64,000 nucleotides of DNA from Acidisarcina polymorpha (GCF_003330725.1 NZ_CP030840.1:1302001-1366000), one strand, 5' to 3'. Positions 52,774-62,569 are shown, counted from the first letter of the stretch. The notes: generated by a model not told the origin, from the letters alone. Program-made: numbers and translations.

Positions 52774-54402
52774 TTGACCATCAATCCCTCCTCATTGCTC
52801 CTTGCCACGATCACGTTGGCTTCTCTGGCCGGACAGCCAGCAACCCTGTGGTCGGCGGATGATCCTCCAGCCAAACCTGCGGCGGCGACACCCTCCACAA
52901 ATCCTCCGGCGGACGTAACGACTCAAGGATCTATCGAAGTTGGTGGCCAGCGCATCTCTTACGACGCGGTCGCGGGGACCCTCACGGTTGGCGCCACCGA
53001 CGAACAGGATGCCCAACTGGGAGCCGATGGCAAGCCGCTCCCTGACTCGGATGCGGCTCTGGTGAAGGAACCGAAAGATGCGCCGGCTACCGCACGCATG
53101 TTCTACGTGGCCTATTTCAAGAAGGGTGAGAAACCGGAAGATCGCCCGGTCACTTTCTTTTACAACGGCGGACCAGGCAGCTCGACCGTTTGGCTGCACA
53201 TGGGTTCGCTCGGTCCAAAACATGTGGTAACGCCAGGCGATCAGCATGCTCCCGCTGCCCCTTATCGTCTGATCGACAACGCACAGAGTTTGCTCGACAC
53301 CAGCGACCTCGTCTTTATTGACATGCCTGGGACCGGCTTCGGTCAGCTCTACGGCAAGGACAAAGAAAAGGCATTCTGGGGGATCGATGAGGACGCGAAC
53401 GCATTCGCCCGTTTTATTGCGCGCTTTCTGGTCAAATACAACCGCTGGAATTCGCCCAAGTATCTCTTCGGGGAAAGCTACGGTACGACCCGCTCTGCGG
53501 TTCTCTCGAACATCCTCGAGCAAAAGAGTGTCGATCTGAATGGCGTCATTTTGCTCTCGCAAATCTTCAATTTCACCTCTGACATCGACGCCGCCAAGAG
53601 TAACCCCGGCATCGACCTGCCTTATGTGTTGGCGCTTCCCACTTACGCCGCAACCGCCTGGTACCACAAGAAGCTGCCCAGTCAGCCGGCGGCGTTAGAG
53701 CCATTTCTCAAGGAAGTCGAGGCCTTTGCCACCAGCGATTATGCACACGCGCTCAGCGAAGGCACGGATTTATCCGCTGGGGAAAAACAGACGGTTGCCG
53801 AGAAGCTGCACACCTATACCGGATTGCCGGTTGCCTACCTGGTAAAGGCCGACCTTCGCGTCTCCGGAGGCGGTTTTGAGAAAAATTTACAGGACGACCA
53901 GGACCTTACGACTGGGCGGCTGGATACCCGCTTCTCAGGCCCCTCGATCAACCCGCTCAGCGAAGAGGCCGACTATGATCCGCAGAGTTCGGCTATCTCG
54001 TCCGCCTATGTGTCGCTCTTCAATGACTACATTCGCCGGGAATTGAAGTTCGGGGCAGGCCAGACCTACTTGCCCGAAGCCATCTTTGGTAGCAATCAAT
54101 GGGACATGAAACACAATGGCAATCCCATCGAGCCCAACGTCAGCGCCGACATCGCGACGGCGATGAAGACCAATCCCAATTTGAAGGTGATGGTCAACGG
54201 AGGGTATTATGACCTTGCCACACCGTTTTATGCGGCGTATTACGAAGACAAGCACCTGCCGATTTCATCCACCCTCTCTAAAAATATCGAGTTCGACTGG
54301 TATGAATCGGGACACATGGTCTATGTCCGCGAGGAATCACTCAAGCAGCTGCATGACAGGGTTGCTGCCTTCATCAAGAGTACCGATTCCGGCAACAAGT
54401 AA
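52774..54402 (+). CDS. Exported S10-family serine carboxypeptidase-like protein
   Basis: This 542-aa protein has an N-terminal signal sequence (SLLLATITLASLAGQ) and a Pro/Ala linker, so it is probably periplasmic. The S10 fold is shown by FFYNGGPGSS (oxyanion hole), FGESYGTTRS with the nucleophile Ser, and the C-terminal region NGGYYDLATP and ESGHMVY with the expected Asp and His. The start is a TTG with a well-placed GGAGAAA at 52764-52770. It is monocistronic and converges with the DMT pair. Probably it trims C-terminal residues of peptides. Confidence 0.9.
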   Translation: MTINPSSLLLATITLASLAGQPATLWSADDPPAKPAAATPSTNPPADVTTQGSIEVGGQRISYDAVAGTLTVGATDEQDAQLGADGKPLPDSDAALVKEPKDAPATARMFYVAYFKKGEKPEDRPVTFFYNGGPGSSTVWLHMGSLGPKHVVTPGDQHAPAAPYRLIDNAQSLLDTSDLVFIDMPGTGFGQLYGKDKEKAFWGIDEDANAFARFIARFLVKYNRWNSPKYLFGESYGTTRSAVLSNILEQKSVDLNGVILLSQIFNFTSDIDAAKSNPGIDLPYVLALPTYAATAWYHKKLPSQPAALEPFLKEVEAFATSDYAHALSEGTDLSAGEKQTVAEKLHTYTGLPVAYLVKADLRVSGGGFEKNLQDDQDLTTGRLDTRFSGPSINPLSEEADYDPQSSAISSAYVSLFNDYIRRELKFGAGQTYLPEAIFGSNQWDMKHNGNPIEPNVSADIATAMKTNPNLKVMVNGGYYDLATPFYAAYYEDKHLPISSTLSKNIEFDWYESGHMVYVREESLKQLHDRVAAFIKSTDSGNK

Positions 54403-54434
54403 TGATACTTGGGTGATCGGACTAAGTTGGCCTC

Positions 54435-54833
54435 TCAGTGGGCCAACAGCGCTACGCCAATGCAGACACAGACGGCCGCTAGCGCGCGCCGGCGATCCAC
54501 ATTTTCTTTTAGAAAGAATTTGGCGGCGAAGGCGTTACTGACAAAAGTCAGGGACGCCGAAGCCGGCGCGATCAGGCTGAGGTCTGCGTGATTGAGCGCA
54601 AAGAGCAACGCGAAAAAGCTGATTGCCATGCACAGGAGGCCTGCGAGAAAACGCAGATTACCAAGCACGGCCCGGATTGCTCCCGGCAATCCTCGGTGAG
54701 CCCGGATGAGATCGAGATCGCCGACCTTCCGCATTGCGGATGCCGTCAGCACATCACCGGCAGTTGCACTAACGACGATGCTGGCGATCATCGCGGCAGT
54801 CGATCCATTGGAAGCATTGGAAGCCAGGTTCAT
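54435..54833 (-). CDS. Half-size DMT/EamA transporter, subunit B
   Basis: This is a 132-aa membrane protein with four predicted helices, the size of half an EamA transporter. The APASASLTFVSNAF segment near the last helices is typical of the superfamily. The ATG at 54833 overlaps the stop of the upstream half-transporter (TGATG), so the two are translationally coupled and probably form a heterodimer. A GTG nine bases earlier is an alternative start. Cargo is unknown; the position downstream of hpnJ makes a lipid-linked or isoprenoid substrate possible. Confidence 0.82.
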   Translation of the reverse strand: MNLASNASNGSTAAMIASIVVSATAGDVLTASAMRKVGDLDLIRAHRGLPGAIRAVLGNLRFLAGLLCMAISFFALLFALNHADLSLIAPASASLTFVSNAFAAKFFLKENVDRRRALAAVCVCIGVALLAH

Positions 54834-55279
54834 CACGGGCACACTCCCTCTTGCGATTGAAGAGGTTCAGCCGCCGCATGTTCGGTGAGTGCAGGACCGC
54901 GAGTGACGAAACCGACGCCGGCGGTGATGAAAAGGATCCCCAACCAGCGATAGAGCGAGAGTTGCTCATGAAGCCAGAATTTCGAGAGCAACGCAACCAC
55001 GACATAACCAAGCGACGATGCGGGCAGCACATACGTCAAGTCGGCCCATGATAATGCGGTCAAATAGGAGGCGAAGAAGCCGATGAGTAGAATAATTCCT
55101 CCGCCAATCCAGGGATTGAAAACCGCCGCGAAGAGTTGACCTAAATGGTCGAGTGGAATCGCTCCCACCTGTTTGGCGCCCACCGAAAGAAAGGTATCTC
55201 CGACCGACCCAGTCAAGGTAACCATCGCCAGGACGAGGTAGCGACGAAGCGTCATGGTCGATTGATGAGGATTGGTCAT
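54833..55279 (-). CDS. Half-size DMT/EamA transporter, subunit A
   Basis: This is a 148-aa membrane protein with four helices and the pattern YVLPASSLGYVVVALLSKFWLHE, characteristic of EamA/SMR-type transporters. ATG 55279 is used; a TTG two codons upstream and Met at 55255 are alternatives. It is coupled to its partner downstream. A terminator separates the pair from hpnJ, so they are likely to have their own promoter in the 110-bp gap. Similar pairs act as heteromeric exporters or lipid-sugar flippases. Confidence 0.82.
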   Translation of the reverse strand: MTNPHQSTMTLRRYLVLAMVTLTGSVGDTFLSVGAKQVGAIPLDHLGQLFAAVFNPWIGGGIILLIGFFASYLTALSWADLTYVLPASSLGYVVVALLSKFWLHEQLSLYRWLGILFITAGVGFVTRGPALTEHAAAEPLQSQEGVCP

Positions 55280-55302
55280 AAGCAAACTGCCCGACTGAAT
55301 AG

Positions 55303-55330
55303 AAACGGCCAGCGAAGCTGCTGGCCGTTT
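55303..55330 (-). terminator. Palindromic terminator after hpnJ
   Basis: AAACGGCCAGC (55303-55313) and GCTGGCCGTTT (55320-55330) form an 11-bp perfect stem with a 6-nt loop. On the minus strand the stem ends GTTTCTATT; on the plus strand it is followed by TGTCTTT. It lies 65 bp after the hpnJ stop. Confidence 0.75.
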
Positions 55331-55395
55331 TGTCTTTCTAATGGATGCCGGTGGCAGGAGCAGAGATACAGTTACCGTAAAGCAGAGGGCGTGCT

Positions 55396-56880
55396 TTAGG
55401 CGCCGGCTCCCACCGCAGACGGTTTATTGCCAGCACGCTGATCCTTCTTGCTTTGCGCAACGATCTTATTGCGCTGCGACCGCAGCTTCAGGAACGACTT
55501 TGCCTCAACGTAGAGGCGCGGCACATCTCGGTTCACGATCGCTTTCCAAACCACCCGGAATGCGGCCTTGGGCCGGAAGTAATATTCGTCATAGAAGCGG
55601 TGGACCATCTCGAGCACATATTCAACCGGCAGGCCGGGGTACTCGATGTGGGCCATCTGGTGACCGCCAGCGTCCGCCATATTCTCGTTGGTGATGAAGC
55701 CGTTCACCTTGGCGTACTCATAAAATTCAGTGCCTGGAAAAGCGTGGGCGATCGATACCTGAATCGTCTCGCAGTCCAGCGTCTTGGCGAAGTTGATGGT
55801 GTTGCGGATCGACGCTTCCGTCTCCCCGGGAAGCCCGAGGATAAAGTCGCCATGAACCACGAGCCCAAGTTTGTGGCAGTCGCGGGTAAAGTCGCGGGCC
55901 CGTTCAACGGTCGCGCCCTTCTTGATGTTCTTGAGGATCTGGGGGTCGCCCGATTCGTAGCCCACGATCAGCAGCCGGCAGCCGGCTTCCTTCATCGCCT
56001 TGAGCGTCTCATAGCTGGTGGTCACCCGCGACGTGCAAGACCACGTGAGACCTAGAGGCTTGAGCTTCTCACAAAGCTCGATCGTTCGCGGTCCGTTGAT
56101 GTTGAAAGTGTCGTCGTCAAAGAAGAATTCCTTGACCTCGGGAAAGAGCTTCTTCGCATGGGCCATTTCAGCGGCAACATCATCGGTCGACCGCTTGCGC
56201 CATGCATGCCCGGAGAGTGTCTGTGGCCAGAGGCAAAAGGTGCATTGCGCCGGGCAGCCACGCGTTGAGTATAGGGCGACATAGGGATGAAGCAGAAAAG
56301 GCACGTTGTACTTGGTGACGTCGAGATCGCGCTTGTAGACGTCCGTGACCCATGGCATATCCGGCTTATCAAGCTTTTCGATCTGCGGACGGTCCGGGTT
56401 GTGGACGATCCTGCCGTCCTTGCGGTAGCTAACGCCCAAGATCTCTTCAAGCGGCTTGCCGTTGGCGTATTCCACCACGGAGAAATCGAATTCACGGCGG
56501 CAGATGAAGTCGATCGCTGCGCACTCGTTCAGCGCCTTGTCAGTGTCGGTCGTGACAGGAGGCCCGACGAAAGCTATTTTGAGCTTCGGATGGGCGGCCT
56601 TCACGGCCTCAGCGGCGCGTTGATCTCCACTCCAGCCGATGGTGCTGGTGAAAAGCACTAAAAACTCGTAGTCCTTGAGAATTTCAGTTACTTCCTCCCA
56701 GGAGACGTGGTGCGGATTGGCGTCCAGCAGCCGTGACCCCTCAAGCATGCCAGCCGGATATGCGAGCCACACCGGATACCAGTAGGACTCAATCTCGCGG
56801 GTTGCGGGCCAGCGCGAACTGGCGCCACCATCGAAGTTTTCAAAAGAAGGCGGATTCAGGAACAGCGTCTTTAGCGGCAT
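55396..56880 (-). CDS. hpnJ: HpnJ, hopanoid-associated B12-binding radical SAM enzyme
   Basis: This is a 494-aa class B radical SAM protein. An N-terminal cobalamin-binding-like Rossmann domain (about residues 1-150) is followed by the radical SAM barrel, with TRGCPAQCTFC (Cys 209, 213, 216). The start KTLFLNPPSFENFDGGA and the CRREFDF segment match the HpnJ family. HpnJ is associated with forming the cyclitol-ether head group of bacteriohopanetetrol from its glucosamine-type precursor. Its partners HpnI and HpnK are not in this window. It lies downstream of a methyltransferase gene. A short CTCATAATGAG palindrome (56886-56896) sits directly before the start. Confidence 0.9.
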   Translation of the reverse strand: MPLKTLFLNPPSFENFDGGASSRWPATREIESYWYPVWLAYPAGMLEGSRLLDANPHHVSWEEVTEILKDYEFLVLFTSTIGWSGDQRAAEAVKAAHPKLKIAFVGPPVTTDTDKALNECAAIDFICRREFDFSVVEYANGKPLEEILGVSYRKDGRIVHNPDRPQIEKLDKPDMPWVTDVYKRDLDVTKYNVPFLLHPYVALYSTRGCPAQCTFCLWPQTLSGHAWRKRSTDDVAAEMAHAKKLFPEVKEFFFDDDTFNINGPRTIELCEKLKPLGLTWSCTSRVTTSYETLKAMKEAGCRLLIVGYESGDPQILKNIKKGATVERARDFTRDCHKLGLVVHGDFILGLPGETEASIRNTINFAKTLDCETIQVSIAHAFPGTEFYEYAKVNGFITNENMADAGGHQMAHIEYPGLPVEYVLEMVHRFYDEYYFRPKAAFRVVWKAIVNRDVPRLYVEAKSFLKLRSQRNKIVAQSKKDQRAGNKPSAVGAGA

Positions 56881-57084
56881 AGTTTCTCATAATGAGTTTA
56901 CCATTCGGAAACCACTCAGCCCCATCACGAGTACCGGTAGCGGGCGGGCCGGAAACTCATTACACTCAATAAGATATTTGCTTTCATAGACTTAGCTGCC
57001 ACCCCTGTAGGAAGAGCAGCGGGTGGGGGCACTTCCGTACTCGCACTCGCAGTACTCGGCGAGGATTTCCAACCGCAAAGCGCT

Positions 57085-57846
57085 TTATGTCGCGAGCTGC
57101 TGCGCCTCCGGCAGCGCATCGAGCTCAACATACTGACGATAAGAATAGCGAAGACCGATCTTTCGTTTATAGAGAAAATTATCGATCGTCTTCATCTCGG
57201 TTGCGAGATGGCGGTGGAACAGATAAGAGGATGCAAGTTGAAAGAACATCATTTCGGGATATTCAATGCCAACGCTGAATTGCTCCCGCAGCATATTTAT
57301 TTCTTTGGGGCTCAGCGGAAACTCATCCTTATCCCCGTATTTCGGCACACCGAACTTCCCGGTAACCTGCGTCCGGAACCAGATCAGCAAATCGCTGGCC
57401 GCATTGTTTTCGTAGAAAAAGGCTTTGCCGCGCGCGCTGAGTGTGCGCCGGAGAACGGCTGCAAACTCCTGAAAAGGCTCGAGATGGTGCAGAATCATAG
57501 AGCCAAAGATGTAGTCGAACTGTCCGAGTTGATCGATCTTCATTACATCGCCAACTAGTGGATGAATATTCTTGATGCCCATCTGCTCGCACCGGGTCTC
57601 GAGCGCAGCGATGGCCGAGGCGCAGTGATCGATTGCCGTAACATCAGCGCCGGTATTCGCCCAATAGATTGCGGTTGCTCCTGGCCCGCAGCCGACGTCC
57701 AGCACCTTAAAGCCGCTGGTGGACTTGAAGAAGGCATGGGCACTGTTGAGCGCGTGGCTGATTCTGTCATTCAATTCCCGAGAGTAAGTCGTATTTGCGT
57801 AGATCTGCTCCCAGAATGCGGCGGCCGCACTACCGGTTTCCATCAT
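57085..57846 (-). CDS. Class I SAM-dependent methyltransferase
   Basis: This is a 253-aa soluble methyltransferase. The SAM motif VLDVGCGPGATAIYW and the post-I acidic residue in VTAIDH are clear. IFGSMILHHLEP is motif post-II. The C-terminal third is helical and rich in Tyr, Phe and His, without a known substrate-binding domain. ATG 57846 with GGAGAG upstream is preferred to the ATG at 57909. It is on the same strand as hpnJ, 204 bp upstream of it. Action on a hopanoid or another lipid is possible but shown by nothing except location. Confidence 0.82.
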   Translation of the reverse strand: MMETGSAAAAFWEQIYANTTYSRELNDRISHALNSAHAFFKSTSGFKVLDVGCGPGATAIYWANTGADVTAIDHCASAIAALETRCEQMGIKNIHPLVGDVMKIDQLGQFDYIFGSMILHHLEPFQEFAAVLRRTLSARGKAFFYENNAASDLLIWFRTQVTGKFGVPKYGDKDEFPLSPKEINMLREQFSVGIEYPEMMFFQLASSYLFHRHLATEMKTIDNFLYKRKIGLRYSYRQYVELDALPEAQQLAT

Positions 57847-58186
57847 GCACTCTCCAGATAAATTGTTATGCGGAATTGTGAGCATGACTATAGGAGAAAC
57901 AAAAAGCATTGTCCATTGAATTCGTACTCACCAATTCTTTTGTGAGAGCGGGAACCGTCTACCGCGAATTTCTGATAGCGCTGAAGCCTTCTACGGAGGC
58001 GATTTCATCATCGCAGGAACATTCAAGATAAGTAGTGATGAGTCTGATGCAAGTTACCCCTTTCGCTTGCTCATCTTCCTAACTCGCAGAGAACTAGTCT
58101 TCTTTCTCGGAGACCTAAACTTATGAAAGGGACAAACACTTTCGTGTTTACGTCATGCGCAGAGCGCTAATGCCGTTGCCGCGCGA
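57847..58186. other. Intergenic region before the methyltransferase (340 bp)
   Basis: There is no gene here. It contains the methyltransferase start signals and, at the far end, a small hairpin described separately. Nothing else recognisable. Confidence 0.5.
58134..58149 (-). terminator. Candidate terminator after the glycosidase gene
   Basis: On the minus strand AAACAC-GAAA-GTGTTT forms a 6-bp stem with a GAAA tetraloop, 38 bp after the stop at 58187. The T-run is short, so the call is weak. Confidence 0.35.
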
Positions 58187-61060
58187 TCAGTCGTAGGACA
58201 AAGACCAACTGAGTGGTTCTTCGACGGAAGAGGTTCCGGAGAATTGAATGACTCCTTCGGCTTGAGTCGTCGCGGTTTGCTTCTTGCCGTTAATGCTCTG
58301 CTGGGTAAGCGGCTGTTCGCTTGCAGGAAGCTTGAAGCGGACAGTCCATTTCCCTTCCTTCTGGGGGGCGTACCAGCCTTGATACCCGCGAACGCTCTTC
58401 TCTAAACCTAGAAGCCTGGAGTGAAATCTGTATTGGGGCCTAGGGATGGCGGGGGCCAGATTGACTCCTTCTTCTGTGAACTCAACGCCGAGAAGCTTGG
58501 CGGCGCTGTAGAGAGGCCAAGCATGGCGATGCATATTCATCACCGGCCATGCGGTCCAACTCAGGCCACGGTAGTTGTTGGGTCGCCGCCGAGCTTCCGG
58601 ATCCGTGAGCCCGGGATCAAAGCCAGTCTGCCCGGCGTGGTCCGACTGCGAGGAGCAATAAACGTCGGGCCCACTCCAGATGCCGTACCAGACATCGCGA
58701 TAGGTATCGGCGTGATGAGCCCGGCTGTTCTTTTGCCACTCTTCATATGCGGCTCCAGGACCGGCCACGGATGCGTTGGCTGCAAGCGCCCAGATCAACG
58801 GGCCATCTAGAGTGTCATAGACGCCGCCATTCTTGCTCTCTCCAGGCATCACTCCAGGCCAGTCAACCGGGCTGCTGAGTTGCTGGGCCCCGACGCGAGA
58901 TGGCTTACGGAGGAGTTCCTCGATCGACTGAAAAAGCGTTTTGCGCTGGTCCGCCGTCGCGCAGTCCCCTAGAATCGCCCACGGCTGTCCATCAAGCCAC
59001 ATGCGGTCTGCGCCCAGCCAACCGGTCGAGTCGCCGAGCCAAAGACGTTTAAACCACTTCCCTGTCCACTGCGCTCGGACAGCATTGCGCTGCTGTTCGG
59101 CTTGCACCTGAGCATCCCTGGCGGAGCCGAGATCCCCGGCATAACGTAGCATCCGGGCGTAATGGTCGAGGATGTACGCTCCCATCGCGGCATTCATGAC
59201 ACTCTCGGACTCACGGCCTATTTGATCGCGAAGGTTTTCCGGGAGATTGCGGAAATAAATTTGCTCATTCCAATCCGCGCCGCCGCCGCGAAGCAAGCCA
59301 TGTTTGCCGGTTCCTATGGTATCCACCAGATGGCGATAGGCGCGAGCCAGGCATTCGTGGACAGTGAGAGCCTGGCCCTCGGTAGCAGCCGGCCAGCGAG
59401 AGATCCTCTCCTCAAGGAAGGCATTGTCACGGGTTGCCAGGATGTATTCGCTCGCCAACCAAAGCAGCCATAAATCAAGGTCACTCGGCGCGGCCAAGTT
59501 GGGGACGATTTGGCCATGCCCCGTCATCGCATAGGGCAGCGAGCCGTCAGCGGCTTGAGTTTTGAGCGTGTAGCGAAGCACTTGTTTAGCCAAGTCGGAT
59601 TGACCGAAGATGAGCGGAAGAGCATGTTGCAGCGGGTCGCGGGCGGCTCCCTGGTACCCGATGCAGTACTGGTAGACCTGACCTTGCGAAACGATGTGCT
59701 CTTCCAGACGGTCGTCGTAGGTGAAGCCACTACGGAGATAGCAACTATGCCAGCGGGTCTCCCGTTCAACCCACGGATCGGCATCGACGGCCAACTGGAT
59801 GCCTTCGTCTTTCCATGCCGCACAACTCTTTGCAAAAAGGCCGGCGGCCTGGGCGCGATACTTAGCCAGGAGTTCAGTCACCCTGAAACCGGCCGGCAGA
59901 TAGCCGTATATGAATCGAAGGGTCTGCGTCTGTCCAGCTTCGAGGATGAAGGGCTTGAAAAGAATTAATGCACTCTCCGGGCCGGTGGTCGAGAGGTCGT
60001 CCGGGGCAATCTCTTGAGGGATGCCATACCCCGGAACGATGGAGCCAAGGCCGGCCGGATGGAGCACCTCGGCAGGAACGAGAACACTTTCTGGTCCTGC
60101 TGCGCCGGTGTGGCGGAGTACATTGCCGGGACCGAAAAAGCTGGCCGCGTCGGTGAGGCATCGGACCGGTCCATGGTCGAGCGAGGCGAGAAACGTTGGT
60201 GGCGGAAGCGCATCTTCGCCCGCCGCCGAGGACTGTTGAACCGCAGACGAGTTCGGCAAGGCACTGGATCCGCTTGCCACTTCCTCCTGCATTGCCACGC
60301 CGAGATGAGGTGACGGCGCAGAAAGAAGGCGCTTGGACTCGAGCATGCCGGCGGATGCCGACAAGCGCTCAAAGCGGTGCTCATAGCCCGCTGCAAGCTC
60401 TCGGCGTAATCTAGCGACCTCCTCAGGAATGACCTGAGTGCCGAACGGGGTGGAGAGATGGCCATCCGCGAACGCCTGATAGGAGAATTCATAAGGTTGG
60501 CAGCCCCAGTATTCGACCCAGGATAGATTGGCCGTATGCGGGCTTTGACTGCTCACGATCACTTCCGAGATCAAGACGGGATCATCACCAAATGGGGCGT
60601 AAATGGTTTGATCAATGGAATAATTCTTCCCGGCGGTCTGTTTCCGCAGATAACCCGTACCGAAAAATCGATCAAAGCTTTTTCCGGTGCCGGGATAGTA
60701 GGTGCTGAGGACTTCTTCTCCGTCGCTCAGATAGCCAAGGCCGGCTCCGAAAAAGCCGGAGTCCGGCTTGTAATCGTTGAGAAACCGGGCTCCCCCTTCG
60801 TCCTGACGCACCTGAATGTAGCCGTAATTGGAAGCTGCCGCGACGATGCGATCATTCCCGATCTGGTGAGTGTGGTCGGTCGGCGAACGCCAGGCGACCT
60901 CCACGGGAGAGACGGCGATGGGATCTTCGGTCTGGTTGCAGAGGTATTCATAGCAAGGCAGGCCATGAGCATCGGTAATCCAATCCCCAAAGTTGCCGGA
61001 GCCATAGCTCCGGTTCTCGCGGACCAACCGCTTCTTAAGGTGGACCTCCGCGTCCTGCAA
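58187..61060 (-). CDS. GH94/GH36-like glycosyl hydrolase, Tat signal out of frame
   Basis: This is a large carbohydrate-active protein, 957 aa from TTG 61060. An N-terminal beta-sandwich (about residues 1-450) and a C-terminal (alpha/alpha)6 barrel (with QGAARDPLQHALP and GGADWNEQIYF) resemble GH94-type phosphorylases and related glycosidases. The open frame continues upstream of 61060 and encodes LTRRKLLSLVARG and a hydrophobic run, a good Tat signal, but contains no ATG, GTG or TTG. The best start, GTG at 61157 behind AAAGGA, is one base out of frame. Either one base is extra in GTGGACG, or a CTG is used. Substrate is unknown. Confidence 0.8.
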   Translation of the reverse strand: MQDAEVHLKKRLVRENRSYGSGNFGDWITDAHGLPCYEYLCNQTEDPIAVSPVEVAWRSPTDHTHQIGNDRIVAAASNYGYIQVRQDEGGARFLNDYKPDSGFFGAGLGYLSDGEEVLSTYYPGTGKSFDRFFGTGYLRKQTAGKNYSIDQTIYAPFGDDPVLISEVIVSSQSPHTANLSWVEYWGCQPYEFSYQAFADGHLSTPFGTQVIPEEVARLRRELAAGYEHRFERLSASAGMLESKRLLSAPSPHLGVAMQEEVASGSSALPNSSAVQQSSAAGEDALPPPTFLASLDHGPVRCLTDAASFFGPGNVLRHTGAAGPESVLVPAEVLHPAGLGSIVPGYGIPQEIAPDDLSTTGPESALILFKPFILEAGQTQTLRFIYGYLPAGFRVTELLAKYRAQAAGLFAKSCAAWKDEGIQLAVDADPWVERETRWHSCYLRSGFTYDDRLEEHIVSQGQVYQYCIGYQGAARDPLQHALPLIFGQSDLAKQVLRYTLKTQAADGSLPYAMTGHGQIVPNLAAPSDLDLWLLWLASEYILATRDNAFLEERISRWPAATEGQALTVHECLARAYRHLVDTIGTGKHGLLRGGGADWNEQIYFRNLPENLRDQIGRESESVMNAAMGAYILDHYARMLRYAGDLGSARDAQVQAEQQRNAVRAQWTGKWFKRLWLGDSTGWLGADRMWLDGQPWAILGDCATADQRKTLFQSIEELLRKPSRVGAQQLSSPVDWPGVMPGESKNGGVYDTLDGPLIWALAANASVAGPGAAYEEWQKNSRAHHADTYRDVWYGIWSGPDVYCSSQSDHAGQTGFDPGLTDPEARRRPNNYRGLSWTAWPVMNMHRHAWPLYSAAKLLGVEFTEEGVNLAPAIPRPQYRFHSRLLGLEKSVRGYQGWYAPQKEGKWTVRFKLPASEQPLTQQSINGKKQTATTQAEGVIQFSGTSSVEEPLSWSLSYD

Positions 61061-61313
61061 CTCGGCATGGAGCGAGGGGTCACAAAAGGGGAGTAGCAGA
61101 TCCGCTGCGACTCCACGAGCGACAAGGGAAAGGAGCTTGCGGCGGGTGAGCGTCCACGGTTCCTTTAGGGACGAGGTTGAATTGCAGAGCGCCAGTAGTG
61201 ACCTCAGGATTAAAGTTCAACATACCACCGCGCCGCCCCGCGTACACAATTGGACTCCTTAAATAGGGCGCAAGAAGCTGATCATCTTTCCTTCTGAAGT
61301 CTTTTGGAAAAGC

Positions 61314-62333
61314 CTACACAGTGCGCATAAAGGCGAGGAGATACTGAAAGTAAATCGCCTGATCGTCCCACAAGGCCATATGACTGCCATTAGGACAAAT
61401 GGCGCAGGTTGCATTCGGCATCAGAGTCGCCATCTTGCGCATATCGGCAGGGTCCATCTCGTCATGATTTGAGCCCATGGTGAGCGTCTTCACCTTGATT
61501 TCATGCAAACGATCCCATCGTTCCCAGTCCTTGAGATTGCCCGTCACCTCGAACTCGCTCTTGCCTTGCATCTGGTTGTAGATCTTATCGTTTCCGAGAC
61601 GAAACGCGCGCGTCACCGGCTCTGGCCAGGGTTTCAGGCGGCAGATCATCTGAGGGTAGAGCACCTCCGTGACGATGCGCGTGTATTCCGGATTTCCGTA
61701 GTCATGCGCAGCCTCCATTGCATTGAACTTTGCCAGCAGCTCGGTCGGTAGCAGTTGCGTCTTCAGAGAAGCCGTTCGCTGGAGGTAAGACTGGATGCCT
61801 GCCGTCATATTGGAGATCACCAGGCCGCGCAAATGCTGCTGATAGTGCAGGGCGTACTCCATCGCGAGTATGCCGCCCCACGAGTGGCCATAAAGCACAA
61901 AATCATCCAATCCGAGACCACGCCGCACCTCCTCGACTTCGCTGAGGTACCGAGGCAAGGTCCAGAGCGACGGGTCGTCCGGAACATCGGAGTTACCAAC
62001 ACCAAGCTGGTCGTAGTAATACATTTCAATCCCGGCTTGTGGTAGGAACGATTCCATAGCCTCCAGGTAGTCATGGGGAAAACCGGGCCCGCCATGCAGT
62101 AGAAGCACCTTTAAAGAGCCGGAGCCAATTCGTTTGGTCCAGACTTTATATTTGCCTCCCGCCACTGGAATCATTCGAATGCCCGCAACGCGAATCCCGG
62201 CTGGGTTCAAGGCATCTCCGATTGGAGAAGGCTCAATAGGGATCGATTCTTTTGCAGATTGCGATAGAAGCGATGTGGAGGCGGTGGTTGCAATGGCAGC
62301 AGCGGAGCATTTCAGGAAGCTTCGGCGTTTCAC
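61314..62333 (-). CDS. Tat-exported proline iminopeptidase-like alpha/beta hydrolase
   Basis: This is a 339-aa S33-family hydrolase. The N-terminus MKRRSFLKCSAAAIA is a Tat signal, with the cleavage region near residue 28. The core shows LLHGGPGFPHDY (oxyanion region), YGHSWGGILA with the nucleophile Ser, the Asp in the MGSNHDEMDP stretch and the His in CPNGSHMALWD. Family members remove N-terminal Pro residues from peptides, but related enzymes hydrolyse other amides and esters. It lies about 160 bp upstream of the glycosidase on the same strand, so co-export is possible. Confidence 0.9.
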   Translation of the reverse strand: MKRRSFLKCSAAAIATTASTSLLSQSAKESIPIEPSPIGDALNPAGIRVAGIRMIPVAGGKYKVWTKRIGSGSLKVLLLHGGPGFPHDYLEAMESFLPQAGIEMYYYDQLGVGNSDVPDDPSLWTLPRYLSEVEEVRRGLGLDDFVLYGHSWGGILAMEYALHYQQHLRGLVISNMTAGIQSYLQRTASLKTQLLPTELLAKFNAMEAAHDYGNPEYTRIVTEVLYPQMICRLKPWPEPVTRAFRLGNDKIYNQMQGKSEFEVTGNLKDWERWDRLHEIKVKTLTMGSNHDEMDPADMRKMATLMPNATCAICPNGSHMALWDDQAIYFQYLLAFMRTV

Positions 62334-62569
62334 ATTCCTCAGGATAAGGGACTCGTCCAGTCCCCTGACTTGGCGATCGAAGAAATGACAAACGGATGAC
62401 TTTTACCAAAGTTTGAGGCGTGAGCCGGCCCGGAGAGGGCTTCGATGAAGATCGAACAAGCCTTCCATCCGCGCGTAGCTTTACCACCGGCAAAAGCCCG
62501 ATCGATTCAGGCGGAGTCGCGCATCGCTCCTGTGGGTTTCGCACTTTCCCAGACCCAATCGCCGTTTCT

